A DNA stretch of 64,000 nucleotides, from contig NZ_CP128187.1 in assembly GCF_035207705.1 (NCBI RefSeq), positions 4,526,001-4,590,000 of the forward strand. Direction: 5' to 3'. Numbering within the stretch: the stretch's first letter is position 1; every line of letters begins with the position of its first letter. Under the pieces are notes generated by a model that worked only from the letters and a program-made list of their open reading frames with translations, did no database searches and was not told where the DNA came from. Source of the DNA: Maribacter sp. BPC-D8. Its GTDB lineage: Bacteria; Bacteroidota; Bacteroidia; Flavobacteriales; Flavobacteriaceae. Shown here piece by piece: positions 8,938 to 18,183 of the stretch. The translations under genes and the position numbers were made by a program.

Positions 8938-10923
8938 ATGAGCATTTCTAAAATAGATCAGAAACTAGCCACAAATTTGACTTTTAATACAAATAGTAAG
9001 TTGAAAAGTATTGGCATCGGAGATTGTAATTGGACAGGAGGTTTTTGGGCTGATAAGTTCAAAACTGCAGAGGAAATTATGGTACCCTATATGGGTGACC
9101 TATTATGTGGTGATGTTGGGCATGCCTTAAACAATTTCAAAATTGCTGCTGGTCTTAAAGAGGGTGAGCATAAAGGGATGTTTTGGCATGATGGCGATTT
9201 TTATAAATTCATTGAGGCAAAAACATATATCTATGCGTATACCAAGAATGCCAGTATACTTTCTGAAATAGATGAATATATCTCTATTATCTCACAAGCT
9301 CAAGAAGATGATGGTTATCTGCAAACACAAATACAACTTCGTAAAGATGCTGATCGTTACGAAAACAGAAAATATCATGAGATGTACAATACTGGGCATT
9401 TATTAATAAGTGCTTGTATTCATCATAACGTTACCGGACAAAATAATTTTTTGAATATCGCCATAAAACATGCCGATCTACTTCATACCATATTCAAGCC
9501 CGAAACGAAACATTTTGGACGATTTGGATTTAACCAAACTCAAATTATGGGCTTGGTAGAGCTATATAGAACAGTTGGCGATGCAAAGTATTTGAGGTTA
9601 GCAGAAAAATTCATAAATAACCGTGGTAAGTATGAGGTAAAACATGATTCTACCACAATAGGGTATCCTATTGGTGATATGGTTCAAGAGCGCACTCCTT
9701 TACGTGAATCTAAAGAAGCTGTCGGTCATGCTGTTTTAGCTTTATATTATTATGCTGGTGCTGCAGATGTATATTCTGAAACTGGGGAGCAGGCATTACT
9801 AAATGCATTAGACCTACTTTGGGATAATGTTACCCAAAAGAAAATGTATGTAACCGGTGCAGTCGGTCAGGCGCATTACGGCGCTTCTGCCAATTTAGAT
9901 ATGATTGAAGAGGGGTTTATAGATGCATACATGATGCCTAATATGACTGCTTACAACGAGACTTGTGCCAATTTATGCAATGCAATGTTCAGTTATCGCA
10001 TGTTCGGTATTCATGGCGAATCTAAATATATGGATATCATAGAACTGGTACTTTATAATAGTGGGCTATCTGGCATAAGTGTAGAGGGTAAAGAGTATTT
10101 CTATGCCAATCCGTTACGAATGATCAATAATACGCGAGATTATGAAGCCCATGAAAATGTAACAGAAACACCTAATAGGGAACCTTATTTAGAATGCTTT
10201 TGTTGTCCTCCAAATTTGGTTAGGACTATATCAAAAGTTTCAGGGTGGGCATATAGCGTGTCTGATAACGGGGTTTCCGTAAATCTTTATGGATCAAATC
10301 ACTTAAAAACAAATCTATCTGACGGAACTATTGTAAGGCTTACCCAAGAAACTGATTATCCTTGGAACGGTCGTATTAAAATCACTGTTCAGGAATGTAA
10401 AACCGAATCATTTGAAATTGCATTTCGCATACCAGGTTGGGCGAAATCTGCTACATTACAAGTTAATGGAGAGCCCACTTCAATACAACTAACTCCCGGA
10501 ACTTTTGCTAGAATTAATAGGGTTTGGAAAATGGGTGACGTTGTTCTTTTAGATATACCTATGGAAATTAATCTAGTTGAAGGTCACCCTAGAATAGAAG
10601 AAGTTCGTAATCAAATTGCGATAAAGCGTGGTCCTGTTGTGTACTGTATAGAGTCTCCAGATTTACCTAAAAATACAGAAGTACTAAATGTATATTTTAA
10701 TTGTAATACCGAACTTAAAGAGGAATTTAGACCTGAGTTTTTAGGCGGAGTATCTGTTGTGAAAGGTGAGATTTTAATACGAAAAGATAAGGCGGAAGGT
10801 ATGTATCAAACAGTTACTAAGCCCCAATGGGAGGTTTATAAAACCCAGTTTGTACCTTATTTTGCATGGAGCAATAGGGGGCAAGCAGAAATGACCGTAT
10901 TCATGCCTGTTGTTTGGGAGTAA
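8938..10923 (+). CDS. GH127-family glycoside hydrolase, cytoplasmic copy
   Basis: A 661-aa (alpha/alpha)6-barrel enzyme (former DUF1680). Compared with HypBA1 beta-L-arabinofuranosidase, the zinc and nucleophile residues are in place: Glu341 and Cys343 in YNETC, and Cys422-Cys423 in the ECFCCPPN motif, one of which would be the nucleophile. No signal peptide or lipobox is visible, so it should act in the cytoplasm. I chose ATG at 8938 over an upstream TTG at 8932. It follows a sugar porter by 33 bases and closes block one. GH127 members of marine flavobacterial carrageenan loci are exo-alpha-3,6-anhydro-D-galactosidases; arabinofuranosidase is the alternative. Confidence 0.9.
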   Translation: MSISKIDQKLATNLTFNTNSKLKSIGIGDCNWTGGFWADKFKTAEEIMVPYMGDLLCGDVGHALNNFKIAAGLKEGEHKGMFWHDGDFYKFIEAKTYIYAYTKNASILSEIDEYISIISQAQEDDGYLQTQIQLRKDADRYENRKYHEMYNTGHLLISACIHHNVTGQNNFLNIAIKHADLLHTIFKPETKHFGRFGFNQTQIMGLVELYRTVGDAKYLRLAEKFINNRGKYEVKHDSTTIGYPIGDMVQERTPLRESKEAVGHAVLALYYYAGAADVYSETGEQALLNALDLLWDNVTQKKMYVTGAVGQAHYGASANLDMIEEGFIDAYMMPNMTAYNETCANLCNAMFSYRMFGIHGESKYMDIIELVLYNSGLSGISVEGKEYFYANPLRMINNTRDYEAHENVTETPNREPYLECFCCPPNLVRTISKVSGWAYSVSDNGVSVNLYGSNHLKTNLSDGTIVRLTQETDYPWNGRIKITVQECKTESFEIAFRIPGWAKSATLQVNGEPTSIQLTPGTFARINRVWKMGDVVLLDIPMEINLVEGHPRIEEVRNQIAIKRGPVVYCIESPDLPKNTEVLNVYFNCNTELKEEFRPEFLGGVSVVKGEILIRKDKAEGMYQTVTKPQWEVYKTQFVPYFAWSNRGQAEMTVFMPVVWE

Positions 10924-11052
10924 GCTTTATTGGTTGAAAAGTAATTCTGAAGATTAAATAAAGGGTAAAATAGTGTAGGTCTTAGTTAATAATTACATCT
11001 CACTTAAGTCTTAATTTACGTTTCTTGTAGTCCATATTCAACATCCAATAAA

Positions 11053-13128
11053 ATGAAAAAAATCACTTTAATCAGCTTTTGTCTTTTTGCCTTTATTTTT
11101 TCCTGTAAAGAAAATAAAGAAATTGCATCAACAGATGTAAAACAAAAAAAAGAAGTTTTATCACTAGATGAAAATGGTGGTATTGTCAACAATACAAATA
11201 GTCCGCATGTTAAACTCAAAAGTATAGACATAGGCGATTGCCGCTGGACGGAAGGTTTTTGGGCAGATAAATGGAAAATAGCCGAAGAGGTTATGATTCC
11301 GCATATGGGAGAAATCTTAAAAGGTGATGTGGGTCATGGGTATAATAACTTTAAAATTGCTGCAGGTCTTAAAGAAGGCGAGCATAAAGGTTTTTGGTGG
11401 CATGATGGTGATTTTTACAAATGGATGGAAGCCAATTTGTATCTATACGGTGTAAACAAGAACGAAGCTATTGTAAATGAACTAGATGAAATTATCGAGG
11501 TTATTGGTAAGGCTCAGCAAGATGATGGGTATCTTTCAACCCCTATAATCATTAACGATACCATTAATCCTTTTACTAATAGAAGGTACCATGAGCTATA
11601 TAATAGTGGGCATTTATTGACTGCGGCATGTATTCATAATCGCGTAACGGGTAAAACTAACTTTTTAGATATTGCCATTAAACATGCAGATTATTTATAC
11701 GAGTTGTTTGTACCTGTAAATGATTCATTAAAAAGGTTTGGTTTTAATCAAACTCAAATAATGGGCTTGGTAGAGCTTTACCGTACTACAAAAGATAAGC
11801 GTTATTTAGAATTGGCAGAACAGTTCATTAATCTTAGGGGAACATATGATATTGTTGAAGATTCGACCACCAAGGGTTATCCTATTGGTGATATGGTTCA
11901 AGAAAGAGTTCCGTTAAGAGAAGAAACTGAAGCAGTAGGTCATGCAGTGCTTGCACTATATTTTTATGCCGGTGCGGCAGACGTTTATGCTGAGACTGGC
12001 GAGAAAGAGTTAATGGATGCCTTGAACCGACTTTGGGATAATGTGACGAACAAAAAAATGTATGTTACAGGGGCAATAGGGCAAACGCATTACGGTAGAT
12101 CATCTCGTTTAGATAAAATTGAAGAAGGCTTTATTGATGAGTATATGATGCCTAATATGACCGCTTATAATGAAACATGTGCTAATATTTGTAATTCAAT
12201 GTTCAACTATAGAATGTTGACCTTAAGTGGCGATTCTAAGCATGGCGATATTATGGAGTTGGTTTTGCATAACAGCGGACTTTCGGGTATTAGTCTTGAA
12301 GGTAAAGATTACTATTACTCCAACCCTTTACGTAAAGTAGATGGAGCATTAGATTATGATAAAATGAACGTTGAGTTTCCTGAGCGTCAACCCTATTTAA
12401 AATGCTTTTGTTGTCCTCCAAATTTAGTGCGTACCATAGCAAAATCGCCAGGTTGGGCTTACAGTAAATCTGAAAATGGTATTGCTGTAAACTTATATGG
12501 CGGTAATAAATTAGAAACAACATTGTTAGATGGTTCAGCAATAAAACTGAACCAGAAAAGTAATTACCCATGGGAAGGGGAAGTAAATATTACCATAGAA
12601 GAAAGTAAGCCAGAAGCTTTTGAAATGTTATTAAGAATACCGGCTTGGGCAGAAGGTAGTACGCTTAATGTTAATGGCAAAGAAATTGAAAATGTAGTAG
12701 CTGGCAGTTTTGCTAAAATAGAACGCGAGTGGAAAGCAGGCGATGTTATTACGTTAGATATGCCAATGGATGTGAAGTTTATAGAAGGGCATCCTAGAAT
12801 TGAAGAAGTACGTAACCAAGTTGCCGTTAAAAGAGGACCTGTGGTTTACTGTGTAGAATCTGCCGATTTACCAAAAGATACTAGCATATTTGATGTGTAT
12901 GTTAAAGGGAGTAACGAATTGAAACCGACCTACAGACCAGATTACCTTGGTGGTATGGCTACTCTAGATGGTGAGTTTATGATTCGTAAAGACAAAGCCT
13001 TAGGTATGTACCAAGAAGTAGGTACGCCAAAATTTGATACGTATAAAACACATTTAATTCCATACTACGCTTGGAGTAACCGAGGTATTGGCGAAATGAC
13101 GGTGTTTATGCCGATGATTTGGAATTGA
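11053..13128 (+). CDS. GH127-family glycoside hydrolase, lipoprotein copy
   Basis: Paralogue of the preceding GH127, 691 aa, clearly alike across the whole domain (shared blocks NNFKIAAGLKEGEHKG, FGFNQTQIMGLVELYRT, YNETCAN and CFCCPPNLVRTI). Catalytic and zinc residues are Glu374, Cys376, Cys453 and Cys454. It begins with a lipoprotein signal (FIFSC, lipid-modified Cys18) and a polar linker of about 30 residues, so it is anchored in a membrane, in Bacteroidota probably the outer one. With the cytoplasmic copy, the same linkage could be cut both outside and inside. A 130-bp gap precedes it, the largest inside the locus, and may hold a promoter that I could not define. Confidence 0.92.
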   Translation: MKKITLISFCLFAFIFSCKENKEIASTDVKQKKEVLSLDENGGIVNNTNSPHVKLKSIDIGDCRWTEGFWADKWKIAEEVMIPHMGEILKGDVGHGYNNFKIAAGLKEGEHKGFWWHDGDFYKWMEANLYLYGVNKNEAIVNELDEIIEVIGKAQQDDGYLSTPIIINDTINPFTNRRYHELYNSGHLLTAACIHNRVTGKTNFLDIAIKHADYLYELFVPVNDSLKRFGFNQTQIMGLVELYRTTKDKRYLELAEQFINLRGTYDIVEDSTTKGYPIGDMVQERVPLREETEAVGHAVLALYFYAGAADVYAETGEKELMDALNRLWDNVTNKKMYVTGAIGQTHYGRSSRLDKIEEGFIDEYMMPNMTAYNETCANICNSMFNYRMLTLSGDSKHGDIMELVLHNSGLSGISLEGKDYYYSNPLRKVDGALDYDKMNVEFPERQPYLKCFCCPPNLVRTIAKSPGWAYSKSENGIAVNLYGGNKLETTLLDGSAIKLNQKSNYPWEGEVNITIEESKPEAFEMLLRIPAWAEGSTLNVNGKEIENVVAGSFAKIEREWKAGDVITLDMPMDVKFIEGHPRIEEVRNQVAVKRGPVVYCVESADLPKDTSIFDVYVKGSNELKPTYRPDYLGGMATLDGEFMIRKDKALGMYQEVGTPKFDTYKTHLIPYYAWSNRGIGEMTVFMPMIWN

Positions 13129-13142
13129 TTTAATCAAAAACC

Positions 13143-14606
13143 ATGAATATGAGCTACATAATTACAAAACATAGTATAGAATTAAGACTGACTGTTTTTT
13201 TGATAATGGGTTTTCTTACGGGAAGCCTTCATTCACAGAATACTAATAGTTTACCGGCATCGGATCCAACGAACGAAGGTGGTTGGGTATTGAACGAAGA
13301 GTTGAGCGACGAATTCGAGGGTGTTGAAATAGATAGCGATAAATGGTTTGTAGAAGGTCAAAATGATGAATATTATATCTGGAAAGGTAGAGCGCCATCG
13401 CAATTTGCACCGCATAATGTAACTGTTGAAGATGGAAAATTAAAGTTGAGAACCCAATGGGAACCAGACTTTAATTTTGCTAACGAGAATTATGCAGATG
13501 GTAGTAATAACGATAAATATGGTGAATTTGAGAACAAACCTTTACCAATCACTACTGCAGGGGTAATCACAAAAAAAAGATTTCTTCATGGCTACATGGA
13601 GGTAAGTTCTAAAGTTGGAAACGCTGCTATTACAGGTGCATTTTGGGCAATTGGCTATGAGCAAGAGCTAGATGTTTATGAACTTATGGGCAACCCCAAA
13701 ATTGATGGTAATATTAAAGCGAACAGTTATTTGGCGACCGCACATGACTGGAGTCCGCCTGCTGTACGACCAACCAAAGTTTTTAATCATGTAGAGCAAT
13801 TACCGTTTAGAACTGCCGATGATTTTCATGTATATGGGGCAGAATGGGGTTTGGACTACCTTAAGCTTTATATCGACGGAAAATTAGTTAAGCACTTTAC
13901 GCAAGATGAGATGGGTACAGATTGGGTACTGAATAACCCAATGGAAGTCTGGTTAGATTCTGAAATATTTAAATGGTTAGGGCTTCCAGACAAGAAAGAA
14001 TTACCGGTAGACTTTGAAATTGAATATATGAGGGTTTGGCAAAAACCAAATGACAATTTGTTACAACCGGCATTTTATGGTTTTGAAGGACCTGTCTTGT
14101 TCGAAGAAAATGAAAGACCATTAAAGATGGTGCCCGAAGATTCGAAGCCAAATGAGTACCAGAAATTTTGGTTGATTGATGAGCCATCTTCAAAATATTT
14201 ACAAATTGTTCATGGTGATTATGCATCTGGCGTAAACAGTTTAAAGTTTAAGGGGTACGGAAAAAATGAAGAACTAGAATCAGAAAAAGTAGCGATTCTC
14301 TCGCCTGAAGGAGCAATTGATATTCCTGCTGGGGAATATGTGTTGTCGTTAAAAATTTGGTTAGATCAGGGACGCATTCCTAATAAAATTAATTTATCCC
14401 TTCAAAACCCCAAAATTGATTTCCCTATAAGTCTAGAAGGTTTGCAAAGACGCCAATGGATATTAATTGAGAAGAAAATACGTAAAGACATAAACTCTAA
14501 CGACAAAGATCAATTCAAGATAGAGATACTAAAAGAAGATTTGCCCAAGACTAAGGCAGCAAAATTTTTCATTGATGATATTTCAATTAGACCCGTCAAT
14601 AAATGA
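13143..14606 (+). CDS. GH16-family endo-glycosidase, secreted
   Basis: Endo-acting hydrolase of beta-linked galactan or glucan backbones with retention of configuration; probably makes the first cuts in the polymer. Signal peptide about 1-31, jelly-roll GH16 domain about 45-300, then about 185 residues that look like a separate beta-sandwich, perhaps carbohydrate-binding. The catalytic strand reads ELDVYE: Glu175 nucleophile, Asp177, Glu180 acid/base. This ExDxxE spacing, with the beta-bulge, is that of agarases, porphyranases and kappa-carrageenases rather than of lichenases. WKGRAPSQF (80-88) also recalls algal-galactan GH16 enzymes. Subfamily not assigned. Its stop overlaps the next start (ATGA), so the two are probably translationally coupled. 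Confidence 0.9.
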   Translation: MNMSYIITKHSIELRLTVFLIMGFLTGSLHSQNTNSLPASDPTNEGGWVLNEELSDEFEGVEIDSDKWFVEGQNDEYYIWKGRAPSQFAPHNVTVEDGKLKLRTQWEPDFNFANENYADGSNNDKYGEFENKPLPITTAGVITKKRFLHGYMEVSSKVGNAAITGAFWAIGYEQELDVYELMGNPKIDGNIKANSYLATAHDWSPPAVRPTKVFNHVEQLPFRTADDFHVYGAEWGLDYLKLYIDGKLVKHFTQDEMGTDWVLNNPMEVWLDSEIFKWLGLPDKKELPVDFEIEYMRVWQKPNDNLLQPAFYGFEGPVLFEENERPLKMVPEDSKPNEYQKFWLIDEPSSKYLQIVHGDYASGVNSLKFKGYGKNEELESEKVAILSPEGAIDIPAGEYVLSLKIWLDQGRIPNKINLSLQNPKIDFPISLEGLQRRQWILIEKKIRKDINSNDKDQFKIEILKEDLPKTKAAKFFIDDISIRPVNK

Positions 14607-16486
14607 AAATAAACAAAAATATATTTTTTGGCTCACTATGGCTTTATACCCTTGTCTATTTAGTGTTTAGCTTAAATGGATGGTCTCAAGAGAAGTCTAA
14701 TACAGCATCTATTTTTAAAGAAGCTTTTGAAGATTTTCCTAGAAAAGAAGTGAATCTTAGAAAATGGGACGCCCCTGTGGTTGCAGATTTAGATAATGAT
14801 GGGTATCCAGATTTAATTCTTAATGATCATGGTCTAGGCATTAGTGTTTGTTGGAATGACAATGGTCAATTCTCAAAGCCCTATGATGTTATCATGGGTG
14901 ATCTACATGGTGTTGCCGTTGGTGATTTTGACTTTGATGGTGTCAATGAAATGGTGTTGTCTAGAGGAGGAGGATCTGGTAGTAATGCTCGTAATTCAAA
15001 AATGTATAAAGTTACCAAGCAACGAGAATTTGTTGCCATGCCAGATTTTACTGTTCCGTTTGAAATGATGAGAGGTAGAACCTTAAAATTTTATGATGGA
15101 GATAAAGATGGGGATTTGGACCTGTTGAATTTCGCTTTTCCATCCAAAGAAAAAAAAGGACAAACAGAGAATTATATTTATGAAAATGATGCTCAGGGTC
15201 AACTTCTTTTAAAAGCTACTTTGCCTGCGATTAAGGTAAATGGTCAAAAAACTGCTTTAACAGATATTAATGATGATGGTATTATAGATATACTCTTATA
15301 CGGTCATAATAAGGTTAAAATCTATATGGGTAATGGTGATTTGACCTATAATGAAGAGTCTAATCTATTTCCTTTTGAGATAGAAGATGTGACTGCAATA
15401 AGTGAGATCGATTTTGATAATGATGGAGATTTTGATCTTATTATGACAAGGGGTAAAGAATTTGAAATCGGTGAAACATTTTTCAATAAGGAAACCGAAA
15501 CATGGGGGTTCTTTACCAAAAGAGGCGATTTTCAGTTTAATGATTTACTAGTTGGTGATGTGTTGAATATGAATAATTTTCAGTCGCAATGGCCATTCAA
15601 TGATGCTTATTATATAGGTGAATCTGCGTACCAATATGAATTTCTTGGCGAAACACATTCAGGTAAAGACATGCGTTTGGTAAATAGTAATGCGTTAGGT
15701 TTCCCTGATGTTTTAAAAGCAGAAGGTGGTATACACGTGGGGTATGTGGGTAATGATAGTTGGCGAATCGCTGGTAGTACTCCGTCACCCACTACTGGTA
15801 CTGTAATCGGTGTCAAAGAATACCCCGAATACGAACATTCAAAAGGCTTGACTGTTGTTTTGTTAGAAAATAGAAATGGAAAGTATATCGATGTCACTAA
15901 AAAAGCAAACCTTTTACTAGAAGATCATACTGTAGGTGTTTCGGTTGCCGATTTTGATAATGACGGGCTTCAAGATATAGTAATGATGCGTAGAGGAGAA
16001 TTGGTTTATGAGAATAACGCCATTTTGTATTTAAATCAAGGTAATTCTACATTTAAGCAATTGCTTCATCATGGTATTTCAACAAAAGATATAGGTTCGA
16101 TGGGTATGGCGGTAGAGGTATTGGACTATGACTTAGATGGTGATGTTGATGTGGTAGTCGGTAATGAACGCGGTAAATGGCACTTGTTCGAAAACACCCC
16201 AAGCTCTAACTCCAATAAGAATTTCGTAACAATAGCGGTAGGTGATTCTCCTTCAGGTAAAGCAACTGCGGTAGGCGCTCTAGTAAATGTTAGTAGCTGT
16301 AAAAACAAACAGATAAAAAGAGTAGGGACTACGGGTTCGACTTATTCTTCATCTTTCAACAAATACATGCACTTTGGTTTAGGTACGTGTTCTAGTCCTT
16401 TAAAGGTAAAAGTAACCTGGAGTAATGGCGAAAGTGTCAGTGAAAATTTTCAAATGAATACGAAGGTGTTCATTGGTAAGAAATAA
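14603..16486 (+). CDS. FG-GAP/VCBS repeat protein with C-terminal ASPIC/UnbV-like domain
   Basis: Exported protein of 627 aa; signal peptide about 1-28. At least seven acidic calcium-loop motifs of the DxDxDG kind are spaced along it (for example DLDNDGYPD, DFDFDGVNE, DINDDGIID, DFDNDGDFD, DFDNDGLQD, DYDLDGDVD), the mark of an integrin-like beta-propeller. The last about 90 residues resemble the UnbV/ASPIC domain (GALVNV, VTWSNG). It overlaps the GH16 gene by 4 bases and is followed by a sulfatase after 32, so it is part of the locus. Proteins of this make are poorly characterised; a surface glycan-binding role is inference, and no catalytic motif was recognised. Confidence 0.85.
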   Translation: MKINKNIFFGSLWLYTLVYLVFSLNGWSQEKSNTASIFKEAFEDFPRKEVNLRKWDAPVVADLDNDGYPDLILNDHGLGISVCWNDNGQFSKPYDVIMGDLHGVAVGDFDFDGVNEMVLSRGGGSGSNARNSKMYKVTKQREFVAMPDFTVPFEMMRGRTLKFYDGDKDGDLDLLNFAFPSKEKKGQTENYIYENDAQGQLLLKATLPAIKVNGQKTALTDINDDGIIDILLYGHNKVKIYMGNGDLTYNEESNLFPFEIEDVTAISEIDFDNDGDFDLIMTRGKEFEIGETFFNKETETWGFFTKRGDFQFNDLLVGDVLNMNNFQSQWPFNDAYYIGESAYQYEFLGETHSGKDMRLVNSNALGFPDVLKAEGGIHVGYVGNDSWRIAGSTPSPTTGTVIGVKEYPEYEHSKGLTVVLLENRNGKYIDVTKKANLLLEDHTVGVSVADFDNDGLQDIVMMRRGELVYENNAILYLNQGNSTFKQLLHHGISTKDIGSMGMAVEVLDYDLDGDVDVVVGNERGKWHLFENTPSSNSNKNFVTIAVGDSPSGKATAVGALVNVSSCKNKQIKRVGTTGSTYSSSFNKYMHFGLGTCSSPLKVKVTWSNGESVSENFQMNTKVFIGKK

Positions 16487-16518
16487 AAAATAAAGTTTAA
16501 AAATCTAAAAGCTATAAT

Positions 16519-18171
16519 ATGAAAAGAATAACCTTTTTTATTTTATTAAATATTCTTCTCTTTAGCTGTAAAGCTCAAGTAGAAAAATCAATAGATGAAC
16601 CTAGTAAGAAACCGAATATTCTATTTATCGCCATAGATGACCTTCGTCCAGAATTAGGAGCCTATGGGTCAGAAGTTGCGATAACCCCGAATATGGATGC
16701 ACTTGCAGCTCAAGGGCTGTTATTTAATAATGCCTATTGTCAAGAAGCCATATGTAGCCCCTCTAGAGCTAGTGTAATGACAGGGGCACGACCAGAAACT
16801 ATTAAGGTAATCGAGAATTTTTCATATTTCAGAGACCTGAATCCAGATATTGTAACCCTACCACAACACCTACGCACAGAAGGTTATGAGACCGTTTATG
16901 CGGGTAAAATATTTCACCCTGGTTATACAGACGAAGAGCTCTCGTGGAGTAGAAAAGCATATTCAGGACCCAATGTTGCCCCTGTGCCCAATAGGGTTAG
17001 AGGGTATGTGCTTCCTGAAAATCAAGAGATGTTCAAGAAAAATCGAGCTGAGGTCATTGCGAAATATGGTGAAAATGCACCAAGAAATGGTTTAGGTAAA
17101 GGTCCAGCTTATGAATTTGCCGACGCACCAGATAATACCTATGAAGATGGGCATAATACCGAGTTGGCGATTGAGACCATGAAAGAAATGGCGAAAAATG
17201 ATAAGCCCTTTTTCTTGGGACTTGGGTTTTTAAAACCTCATTTAGAATGGATAGCACCAAAGAAATATTGGGATTTGTATGAGGGTAAAGATTTACAAAT
17301 GACAGATCAGCATGATGGTCCAAAAGATGGTGCAGCAATGGGTCTTCATGCTTCGTTCGAATTACGTGCCAGGGCAGACATTCCTAATTATGGTGATATT
17401 GACGAAGAACAGGCTAAAAATTTAAAACGCGCTTATTTGGCTACGGTAAGTTACGTAGATGCACAAATAGGGAAAATGTTGACAGCTTTAGACGAGGCTG
17501 GTTTAAGAGATGATACCATTATTATGCTGTGGAGCGATCATGGCTGGCATTTGGGTGATATGGGTATTTGGGGTAAAGCGACAAACTATGAAATAGCTAC
17601 GCGAGTTCCGCTAATTGTATCAACACCTAACATGCCAGAAACTGTAAGGGGAACCAAAACCAATGCTTTGGTCGAATTAGTAGACATGTACCCAACATTA
17701 TGTGATCTGGCAGGAGTGTCAATTCCTGAGACTTTAGAGGGGCAAAGTTTTAAGCCTTTACTGACTGATCCCAACAGAAAATGGAAAGAAGCTGCATTTA
17801 CCCAGTTTCCTAGTCCGGCACTACGAGAATGGGCTGCTAACCCTTTATCTAAAGGAATGAGAGAAACATCTTTTGGACCTTTGTTAGAAGAAGTTGAGGA
17901 AAAAATTAAGCTACAACAAGGTGATAAATGGAATAGAGACCTTTTTGAAAATAGATTAATGGGGTATTCTATGAGAACGGCCGACTATCGTTTTACCGTC
18001 TGGAAAGATTATACCGACAAAGAATCTGAACCCGTATTTTTTGAACTGTATGATCACAAAAATGACCCTACAGAAACAGTTAATATAGCAAACGATAACC
18101 CTAAAGTGGTTAAAGAGCTCTTGACTCAATTTAATAAAGGTTGGCAAGGTAATATGGCGAGACTTAATTAA
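16519..18171 (+). CDS. Type I sulfatase, iduronate-2-sulfatase-like (S1_7-like), lipoprotein
   Basis: Sulfatase of 550 aa with a lipobox (LLFSC, Cys17). The active-site motif CSPSRASVMTG gives formylglycine Cys79. The opening FIAIDDLRPELGAYG, the HLRTEGYETVYAGKIFH stretch, LGFLKPHLEW and WSDHGWHLGDMG are characteristic of iduronate-2-sulfatase relatives, which form subfamily S1_7 in the sulfatase classification. S1_7 enzymes occur in marine carrageenan loci, where they remove sulfate from oligosaccharides; the exact position removed here is unknown. Thirteen bases separate it from the next sulfatase gene. Confidence 0.92.
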   Translation: MKRITFFILLNILLFSCKAQVEKSIDEPSKKPNILFIAIDDLRPELGAYGSEVAITPNMDALAAQGLLFNNAYCQEAICSPSRASVMTGARPETIKVIENFSYFRDLNPDIVTLPQHLRTEGYETVYAGKIFHPGYTDEELSWSRKAYSGPNVAPVPNRVRGYVLPENQEMFKKNRAEVIAKYGENAPRNGLGKGPAYEFADAPDNTYEDGHNTELAIETMKEMAKNDKPFFLGLGFLKPHLEWIAPKKYWDLYEGKDLQMTDQHDGPKDGAAMGLHASFELRARADIPNYGDIDEEQAKNLKRAYLATVSYVDAQIGKMLTALDEAGLRDDTIIMLWSDHGWHLGDMGIWGKATNYEIATRVPLIVSTPNMPETVRGTKTNALVELVDMYPTLCDLAGVSIPETLEGQSFKPLLTDPNRKWKEAAFTQFPSPALREWAANPLSKGMRETSFGPLLEEVEEKIKLQQGDKWNRDLFENRLMGYSMRTADYRFTVWKDYTDKESEPVFFELYDHKNDPTETVNIANDNPKVVKELLTQFNKGWQGNMARLN

Positions 18172-18183
18172 TAATTTAAAATC

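Noticed and set aside
12290..12571. Minus-strand reading frame inside the second GH127 gene
   Set aside because: It lies wholly within a well-supported catalytic domain on the other strand and has no recognisable protein features.
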